Source: Corythucha ciliata (lineage: Eukaryota; Arthropoda; Insecta; Hemiptera; Tingidae). From it: 64,000 nt of DNA. The DNA lies in NCBI GenBank assembly GCA_038030265.1, contig CM075939.1, positions 32,221,253 to 32,285,252 on the forward strand. Reading direction: 5' to 3'. The notes beneath the pieces are model-generated. The model ran no database searches. It was not told the origin of the DNA and saw only the letters and a program-made list of their open reading frames with translations. Of this stretch, positions 56,928-64,000 are shown in pieces; the first letter of the stretch is position 1, and each line of letters opens with the position of its first letter. Made by a program: the position numbers and the translations under genes.

Positions 56928-59230
56928 CTTGTTAGCACGATAACTCTCGTAGAAATTAATTTAGCGGAACGCGCTTTGGCACAAAAATCAGTAGTCATAA
57001 GACACCGGTCGGTATTGCATTTGGGCCAAATCGGTCAAGGTGGAGGGGGGGAAAATCGGGCTTGAAGTCGTCAAAAAATCACTAAAAATCACCAGTTGAT
57101 TCTAGAAGCATCATATTCGGTACGTATACTCCATGTTAGACTAGCCTTTGATTCCCATTTTAATTTTTTGAAAACGTCAAGGGGGAGGGGGTGGTGCCCC
57201 CAGGATGGAAGTAAGTGTGTGGTCTTGTTAGCACGATAACTCTCGAAGAAATTGATTTAGCGGAACGAACTTTGGCACAAAAATCAGTAGTCATAAGATC
57301 CCGGTCGGTATTGCATTTGGGCCAAATCGGTCAAGGTGGAGGGGGGGAAAATAGGGGTTGAAATGGTAAAAAAAATCACTAAAAATCACCAGTTTATTCT
57401 AGAAGCATCATATTCGGTACGTATACTCCATGTTAGACTAGCCTTTGATTTCCATTTTAATTTTTTGAAAAAGTCAAGAGGGAGGGGGTGGTGCCCCCGT
57501 GGTGGAAGTAAGTGTGTGGTCTTGTTAGCACGATAACTCCCGAAGAAATTGATTTAGCGGAACGAACTTTGGCACAAAAATCAGTAGTCATAAGATCCCG
57601 GTCGGTATTGGATTTGGGCCAAATCGGTCAAGGTGGAGGGGGGGAAAATAGGGGTTGAAATGGTAAAAAAATCACTAAAAATCACCAGTTGATTCTAGAA
57701 GCATCATATTCGGTACGTATACTCCATGTTAGACTAGCCTTTGATTCCCATTTTAATTTTTTGAAAACGTCAAGGGGGAGGGGGTGGTGCCCCCAGGATG
57801 GAAGTAAGTGTGTGGTCTTGTTAGCACGATAACTCTCGAAGAAATTGATTTAGCGGAACGAACTTTGGCACAAAAATCAGTAGTCATAAGATCCCGGTCG
57901 GTATTGCATTTGGGCCAAATCGGTCAAGGTGGAGGGGGGGAAAATAGGGGTTGAAATGGTAAAAAAAATCACTAAAAATCACCGGTTTATTCTAGAAGCA
58001 TCATATTCGGTACGTATACTCCATGTTAGACTAGCCTTTGATTTCCATTTTAATTTTTTGAAAAAGTCAAGGGGGAGGGGGTGGTGCCCCCGTGGTGGAA
58101 GTAAGTGTGTGGTCTTGTTAGCACGATAACTCTCGAAGAAATTGATTTAGCGGAACGAACTTTGGCACAAAAATCAGTAGTCATAAGATCCCGGTCGGTA
58201 TTGGATTTGGGCCAAATCGGTCAAGGTGGAGGGGGGAAAATAGGGGTTGAAATGGTAAAAAAATCACTAAAAATCACCAGTTTATTCTAGAAGCATCATA
58301 TTCGGCACGTATACTCCATGTTAGACTAGCCTTTGATTCCCATTTTAATTTTTTGAAAAAGTCAAGGGGGAGGGGGTGGTGCCCCCGTGGTGGAAGTAAG
58401 TGTGTGGTCTTGTTAGCACGATAACTCTCGAAGAAATTGATTTAGCAAAACGAACTTTGGCACAAAAATCAGTAGTCATAACATCCCGGTCGGTATTGCA
58501 TTTGGGCCAAATCGGTCAAGGTGGTGAGGGGGAAAATAGGGCTTGAAATGGTAAAAAAATCACCAAAAATCACCAGTTGATTCTAGAAGCATGATATTCG
58601 GTACGTATACTCCATGTTAGACTAGCCTTTGATTCCCATTTTAATTTTTTGAAAAAGCGAGGGGGAGGGGGTGGTGCCCCCGGGGTGGAAGTAAGTGTGT
58701 GGTCTTGTTAGCACGATAACTCTGGTAGAAATTAATTTAGCGGAACACGCTTTATCTAAAAAAATCAGTAGTCATAAGACACCGGTCGGTATTGCATTTG
58801 GGCCATATCGGTAAAGGAGGTGGGGGGGAAAATACGGCTTGAAATTGTCAAAAAATCACTACAAGTCACCAGTTGATTCTAGAAGCATCATATTCAGTAC
58901 GTATACTCCATGTTAAAGTAGCCTTTGATTCCAATTTTAATTTTTTGAAAAAGTCGAGGGGGAGGGGGTGATGTCCCCGGGGTGGAAGTAAGTGTGAGGC
59001 CTTGTTAGCACGATAACTCTCGTAGAAATTAATTTAGCGGAACGCGCTTTGGCACAAAAATCAGTAGTCATAAGGCCCCAGTCGGTATTGCATTTGGGCC
59101 AAATCGGTCAAGGTGGAGGGGGGAAAATAGGGGTTGAAATGGTAAAAAAATCACAACAAATCACCAGTTGATTCCAGAAGCATTATATTCGGTATGATGA
59201 TTCCATTTTGAAATAGCCTTTGATTCCCAT
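56928..59230 (+). repeat. Tandem array, eight units of 295-297 bp
   Basis: Each unit begins CTTGTTAGCACGATAACTC (starts at 56928, 57224, 57521, 57817, 58114, 58409, 58704, 59001; the last is partial). Common internal marks are CAAAAATCAGTAGTCATAAG, CGGTCGGTATTG, GGTGGAGGGGGG and GATTCTAGAAGCATCATATT. Units 2 and 4 share private variants (TTTATTCTAG, GATTTCCATT), as do 1 and 3 (AAACGTCAAG, CCCCCAGGATGG), so a ~593 bp dimer has been duplicated. No ATG-started frame spans a unit boundary. Confidence 0.93.
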
Positions 59231-59389
59231 CAAGTTCAGCTTAAACAAACCCGGCAGCAAACAGTACGAGGGAGGGTCAAACATAAACGAAACAAATCAT
59301 GGTCTCAACATTACTTCTTCTGGGACGGCTTAGGGTATCCGTATACAAAATGAAATGCACTCTTTCCGACCGCCAGCTGCCGGAGTGAA

Positions 59390-59807
59390 ATTTTTCTGTG
59401 GCTGAATCGAATCTAACGATGCTCATGAATTAGTTGAGCAAGGGGAATAGGGGTAATACGATGTTTAGTATTTTAAAAAGGATCCCGTTTCTACTAAGGG
59501 ACGCAATTCGGGAATAGACCATCTGATGGTAATATCTAGAAAAGACAAGCAAGAGCAATTTTATTCACTTTGGCATATTTTCGGTGTGTCCTTCGTGTTG
59601 GTCGCCACTATCCGTTCTAAAATCCAATGGTTCTGCCTGATTTGATCGCCGAATACGCTAATCCTCAAGCACATCCTCTAGAAAGGCTTTGTACCTATTT
59701 GATAAACTATGCTCCGAGGTAATCATGCTCGGTGTTTACAGTTACAATAAAGCGCTCCGAGTAGACAGTGGACGAGATTCATCACTCCCAAATGAATGCA
59801 TTTTTCA
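59390..59807. other. Flank of copy A, nothing recognised
   Basis: Unique-looking sequence after the 3' hairpin of copy A. It may belong to the degenerate Tc1-like copy that follows. Confidence 0.3.
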
Positions 59808-60010
59808 CACGTGGATTGGATTTATCATACCAATTCTATGGCCTCCTAGAAGACCGGACCTTACCCTTCTCGGTTAACGTTTGTGGAGGGACTTAAGACA
59901 GGAGTTAATAAAGTTATGGTGAAAAACATCCTGAGATCGATGATCTGCTGGAAGTGTTGGGTAGGATTCATATGCAGTGACTAAGAAAGGCGGAATCCAG
60001 AGGTTTCAGA
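59808..60010 (+). pseudogene. Degenerate Tc1/mariner-like transposase C-terminal remnant
   Basis: TWIGFIIPILWPPRRPDLTL matches the W-P-P-R-S-P-D-L-T-P-L-D segment of Tc1-type transposases. It continues RLWRDLRQELIKLW and ILRSM-like residues in shifting frames with several stops. A strongly decayed copy; boundaries approximate. Confidence 0.65.
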
Positions 60011-60356
60011 ACGAGCAGTAGATGAGATTCGCACAGCATATGCCTAAACCAAAATAGCGGACACATAGAAAATATCATGCTGAGGTGAATAAAGTAGCTC
60101 TTGTTCGTCGTTCCCCGCACGTTCTCTCGTTGTTATTAGAGATACTCGGACTTTTCCCACAAACAGCAACCCTTAGTGGAAAATAAATTCATTTTTAAAC
60201 ATAACACCAGACTAACCCTGTTCCTCTAGCTCTCCTATTTCATGAGCCACATATGCACCACCCGATTCAGCGCTAGCGTGATATGCGCGTCAACCGCCAC
60301 TCGATTCAGCTAGGAAAAACAAGTAAAACCCACCCTTATTCCACCAAACTGTCACA

Positions 60357-60376
60357 AAATAATAATAATAATAATA
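60357..60376. repeat. AAT microsatellite
   Basis: (AAT)n of about 20 bp, followed by a looser AATAATACCAA pair. It lies just before the Jockey-like 5' UTR. Confidence 0.8.
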
Positions 60377-60419
60377 CCAACAAAGCCATAATAATACCAA
60401 TAAAAAGCACCAACAACGA

Positions 60420-61690
60420 AACTCCCTAGCGTTGTCAGGTAGACGGTAGCTTCATTTTCTCGTATTATGCCCTGTGGGTGGGGCCTACCGTATCCCCTGC
60501 GTGCCGTAAGAGGCGACTAAAAGGGGCGGGGAGGCGGACCCGTTAGCCTGGTAAGGCAGCCGTCTAGAAGGGAGCACACCCTGACAGAAAAGCCGGGGGT
60601 CGGGCCTCGTTAGCCACAGGCATCCCGGACCTCACAGGGTGGCGCCTCGGCGTCATACGGGCTTGGCAACCCCGGGGTCCTGAAGCCTAGATGCGGGGAC
60701 ACATCCCACACCCTGCATCTACCCCTAGGCCTTTGGCCTGCCACCTCACAATTCCCACATTTGACATTTGACTGGATCTGATGCTAACCTGGATTGAACG
60801 GACTATCAATAGGACGCAGGGTTTGAGAGATCTCGCCCGGCCTGGCGTAGGGATAAAAGGCAGAATATAATTAATCATGACCGAAAAATCTAATATTAAA
60901 GCCGGATCGACAGCTCGTAACTTGGACGGACGTCAGGACCCTTCAAGAGACAAAGGCGCGTCAGGACTTGCTCAAACGGAAACAAACTTATGGCGTTTTC
61001 TATTTACCAAGGCGGAATTGCTCTCGAGCGGAGCAAGTGACATCATTGCTCGGGCATGGAGCAGCTCCAGAGCAGCAGAAGCTCCGGTTGAGAGCGGGTA
61101 CAAATGGAATGACATTTTCGAGAGAAGGAGCAATTTTAACATGTCTCACGGTTATCCTAGAAAAAATCATATGTTTATTTCATAAGAACAGAAGATGTAT
61201 AGCTGAAATACAAAATACAAAAAATTGTGATGGACCTCCAAGCTGATGTGATTTCTGCCCCTGCCTGGTGTCGTACACGGCTGGCCGTCATTGAGGAGCT
61301 GGTTCCCTCAACCTAATCTCATGGACAAAAAAGTGGAGAATAAAACTCAACGTTTGTGTAAACTTTACAAATCGATGGACCAGCCCAATTCCCGTGCTAC
61401 TCAGTGAGAAAATAGTACCATTTGCAATTACGGCGAAGGACCTAAGCATGACGATGGATGCTAAACTCCAGTGGAAGCCCCACGTCAAAAAGAAAAAAGA
61501 GGAAAAATGTACTGGCTGCTCGGGAAGCATTCTGAGCTCTCGATGGCCAACAAGCTCCTGCTATACCAGCAAGTTCTGAAGCCTTTTCTGGGCCTCCGGG
61601 TGTCAGCTTTGGGGTTGCACCAAGAAAATTAATGTCAAAGTCATACAAACTTTTCAAAACAAAGTTTTGAATTTGGACTCTAAGGCTTAT
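60420..61690 (+). mobile_element. Jockey-like non-LTR retrotransposon, internal deletion
   Basis: GC-rich 5' UTR (60420-60876) with the conserved GCGTGCCGTAAGAGGCGACT block often seen at 5' ends of arthropod non-LTR elements. It is followed by an ORF1 start and then, after about 61245, by the C-terminal end of the Jockey reverse transcriptase region in shifting frames: KKWRIKLNV, SMDQPNS, DAKLQWKPHVKKKKEE, KMYWLLGKHSELSMANKLLL and YQQVLKPFLG. These correspond to the thumb and downstream part of mobile-element jockey polymerases. Most of ORF1 and the RT core are deleted. Confidence 0.8.
60877..61185 (+). pseudogene. Jockey-like ORF1, N-terminal piece
   Basis: The ATG at 60877 gives MTEKSNIKAGSTARNLDGRQ and a stretch rich in Lys, Arg and Ser to ASDIIARAWSSSRAAEAPVE, stop at 61185. 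Composition and place right after the conserved 5' UTR suggest the start of a nucleic-acid-binding ORF1 protein, without the CCHC knuckles. I cannot confirm by motif. Confidence 0.5.
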
Positions 61691-62210
61691 TGCCTACAAG
61701 TAACACGAGGCATAGCACATCGACATTCGAACCCATATTTTGGAAAATAGTGTTTCAACAAGAATGTTTTCAAAATTAAATTCGTCACTCCTACCGAAAG
61801 TGAAGCGGATATTCTGACGAAATCTCTGGTATAGACTGGCCAAAGATCACTTCTGAAAGCTAAGGAATCTTGTCGGGGCAAACTGATTTTACGCGATTTT
61901 GCTATTATTCACAGGGTTTGATTATTGGAATCATGTTTGTGATTATTTTTTTTAAGTACAATAAATAATAAAATTGTATTCTTGGTGTGCTTGCAAAAAG
62001 GAGTAAATTCATAAAACATTTCTTTTTGCGTTGTAATTCCCATGTCTTGAACCACACACGTAATTAACGGCAGCTAGACAAGGAATAAGCAAGACTTTTT
62101 TTTTCATAATAAAAGTATTACCTTCCATGCTGTTCATAGCTCCCTCAAATTCTGGGAGCAAGAAATGCTCAAAGAAAAAGAAATGCTCTGCAGCGATACT
62201 ATGTGGCAAA
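61691..62210 (+). mobile_element. Copia-like element, end of pol and LTR remnant (copy 1)
   Basis: HIDIRTHILENSV, then in the next frame KIKFVTPTESEADILTKSLV, is the RNase H end of Copia polyproteins (consensus KHIDIRYH ... VPTxxQxADILTKxL). KLRNLVG follows. After it comes an AT-rich segment shared with 63533-64000 and ending near CTCTGCAGCGA, presumably the 3' LTR. Frame changes and stops mark decay. Confidence 0.75.
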
Positions 62211-62486
62211 TGGAACTCACTAAAAAGTGCTCCACGGTGGCTTTAATGGCAAATGGATTGCCTAAAAGCTTATCAGAGCAACTCCAGAGCACTTTTTGTG
62301 GAAAAGGAAAACGCCAGAGGATCGTGCGACTTCAAAAACAGTCATTGCGTCGTATTGTGATTAGCGACGGCTATTTTATTCTAGATTCGGGAGGATGTTA
62401 GGACTTTACTAAAGCGGAATTTGGAAAATGTCGTAACGTTGGACAAAAATAACGCTATTCATATTGCAAAAAATGAGTAAAATAAT

Positions 62487-62687
62487 GGTTGCGTTACAAA
62501 ACCGGCTCGTGTTTAAGCACTGAAGTGTAGAATTAAGCGCTTACTGGAGTTTTGCAACGGTGATTTGTACCGCGATGGGACGTGTTTAAGCACTTACTCA
62601 GCGCTGAGTTAGATTGACAGTTTTGCAACGGAAAACGATTAAGTGCTCATTAAGCGCTGAACAAGTCTGGAGTTTTGCAACGCGGCC
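62487..62687. mobile_element. 201 bp MITE with AAT flanks
   Basis: GGTTGCGTTACAAAAC at 62487 is mirrored as GTTTTGCAACGCGGCC at 62687. Internal inverted TTTAAGCACT/AGTGCT-type units and two more GTTTTGCAACG copies occur at 62551 and 62621. AAT is present on both sides, a probable 3 bp duplication. Confidence 0.7.
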
Positions 62688-62689
62688 AA

Positions 62690-63519
62690 TGTACACTATT
62701 AAGAATGGGGCGTTCGAATGATGTTACAACGGGCATGAAACAAAACAGGCGGTTTGTCGTTGACGGGTTGCGACACAGTTTTCTTACTCCGTTCTCTATA
62801 CGTGACTTGGGGCATGGACGGGAAGTGGGTTTTAGCGTTTGTCACGGGTGCGCGATCGTCATCGAAATTGCATGGATAAAACACTATAGGAAATTTCCCT
62901 TGAAAATGCTAATAAAGCTTAAATGCCCCCTCCCCCCTGATTCTCACTCACGTAGGACGAAAGCCTGTCGGTTGGAGTTATTTCCGAAAATTACAGTAAA
63001 AATCGTGAGTGGAGGTAACCATCTCGACGTCTGATTAAAGAAAGGGTAATTTATAAGCTTAAAATTTTCAAAGTGCCCATCAAGCATATTAATATGATAC
63101 AATTGCCAACAAAACCTAAAATTCGCGGTATCGGCGCATGAGAAATAATGGAATACATCTCAAACTATGAAATTGCCGTTTATTCTGGAAAATCTCGATT
63201 GCATTTAAAGAAAATGACGAGGGCTCATCACAGGAGGGCGAGTTCCACGTTAACTTGACGGGCTAATGTAATGCTTTAATTAACGTTTTGGCCGAGTAAC
63301 GTCTATGCGATCCTCCAAAGACCATCACGACCATCGTTTGACGAACAACGCGTGAAATTTATAACGAGAATAATGCAATTCAACCTGCGCTGCGTGGTGT
63401 AAAGAAGACAATGAATAAATCGAGACAGAAAAAAATGAGTAAAGAAAGAAATTCTAGAAGGGACAGAAACAAGGTGAAGTCGAATAACAGTGTCAAGCCG
63501 TAATTACTCGACTGAATTT
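62690..63519. other. No gene recognised
   Basis: A frame of 119 codons at 62675-63034 overlaps the MITE edge and shows no family similarity. The rest is AT-rich spacer. Confidence 0.35.
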
Positions 63520-64000
63520 TAGCTCTACTCAGCTACGTGTGACACGAAACACATTGACATTCGAACTCACTTTTTGAAAGATGCTTTGCAAGAAATTTAT
63601 TCAAGATTAAATTCGTTTTATCCATCGATAATGTCATGTACAATTCAACGAAGGCTCTTGTCGGGAAGCAAATGGATTTTGTCGGTTTATCAGGGTGAAC
63701 TGATTCTGCGAGCTGAAGTTCACTTCGAGATGGAGTAATAATAAAATAGTTTGTTTTGTTCAATTATTGGGCACCTAATTGGTAAATAAATTTTCCTCTT
63801 GGTGCTCACAATAAGTAGTAATCTCGTAAACATTTTCTTCTAGCGTTTAATTTCATCACTTTGAACTACACACACGGCACAAGTTATTTAATTATAAAAG
63901 CCGCAATGAGCAAAGTTTTGTTTTTTGTTATCATATTACCTTCCAAGATGTTCATTGCTCCGTCAAATTTCCCGGAGCAATAATGTTGCTCTGCAGCGAG
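63520..64000 (+). mobile_element. Copia-like element, end of pol and LTR remnant (copy 2), runs to right edge
   Basis: KHIDIRTHFLKDALQ at about 63549 is the same Copia RNase H end as at 61.7 kb, with further decay. The downstream ~440 bp align with 61880-62200 (for example ACCTTCCA.G.TGTTCAT and TGCTCTGCAGCGA) with many differences. The two are diverged copies of the same family, 1.8 kb apart and in the same orientation. Confidence 0.75.

Larger units (their letters stand above)
52165..59389 (+). mobile_element. Helentron-like element, copy A (most complete ends)
   Basis: 5' end AGTGCATTTCATTCTGAAAA then ATGCACTATTGG (a hairpin), preceded by T5. The family body runs through GAATTCAGTGGTCTCCGGAA to the TA tract at 52289-52304. 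Two CAGGGTG elements occupy the tract (52304-56891). The body resumes with GGCCGTTTTCTTGTTAGCAC, the eight-unit array (56928-59230), and the 3' end GAAATGCACTCTTTCCGACC plus hairpin CAGCTGCCGG, followed by T5. Inverted GTGCATTTCAT/ATGAAATGCAC at the two ends, a 3' hairpin, a central low-complexity part and T|T flanks are the layout of DINE-1/Helentron-type elements. Confidence 0.65.

Noticed and set aside
57336..58129. Identical 66-residue frames repeated 593 bp apart
   Set aside because: They are shadows of the tandem repeat units and have no family match.
56928..59230. CRISPR-like array
   Set aside because: Units of ~297 bp are directly adjacent with no spacers; eukaryotic context. It is a plain tandem repeat.

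Overview
The window reads as arthropod, most likely insect, nuclear DNA. It is AT-rich, genes have introns with GT/AG sites, and there is no operon structure. Almost every recognisable protein fragment belongs to a eukaryotic transposable element (TE): P/THAP, Harbinger, Tigger/pogo, Tc1-like, hAT, Penelope, Jockey, Copia, an LTR element, and a DDE-like family I cannot place. A hemipteran such as a whitefly would fit, but that is inference, not something I can prove from the sequence.

One clear host gene is present. On the minus strand, 11990-11920 joined to 5693-5009 gives a 251-residue Spot14/MID1-interacting-protein-1 (THRSP family) homologue with one intron of about 6.2 kb. Everything else is a nested TE landscape. 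1-1936 (minus) is a decayed P-element-like THAP transposase running off the left edge. 13.5-40.2 kb is a Harbinger element: HARBI1-type transposase on plus and a converging small accessory gene on minus. It has been split by about 20 kb of later insertions, namely AACCG/CGGTT motif arrays with CACTGGGAAAAA-type ends, Helentron-like elements B and C, a Tigger, a DDE-like transposase gene with its own C2HC finger (minus, 30146-26013), an LTR element with gag, and a Penelope-like RT/GIY-YIG element.

42.9-51.3 kb is a ZMYM1-like hAT transposase cut in two by a 6.9 kb Helentron-like element D. D itself holds a second member of the unplaced DDE-like family, inside an element with its own inverted termini. 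52.2-59.4 kb is another Helentron-like element (A). It carries two abutting Tc1-like elements at its TA-rich site and an 8-copy tandem array of 296-297 bp units. 59.8-64 kb holds remnants of Tc1-like, Jockey and Copia elements and a foldback MITE.

The layers can be ordered by comparing filled and empty sites. Helentron-like copy C keeps the uninterrupted TA-rich tract that is occupied by Tc1-like/foldback elements in copies A and B and, less directly, D. Many coding frames are broken by indels, several of them in homopolymer runs, so part of the apparent decay could be consensus error in the assembly.
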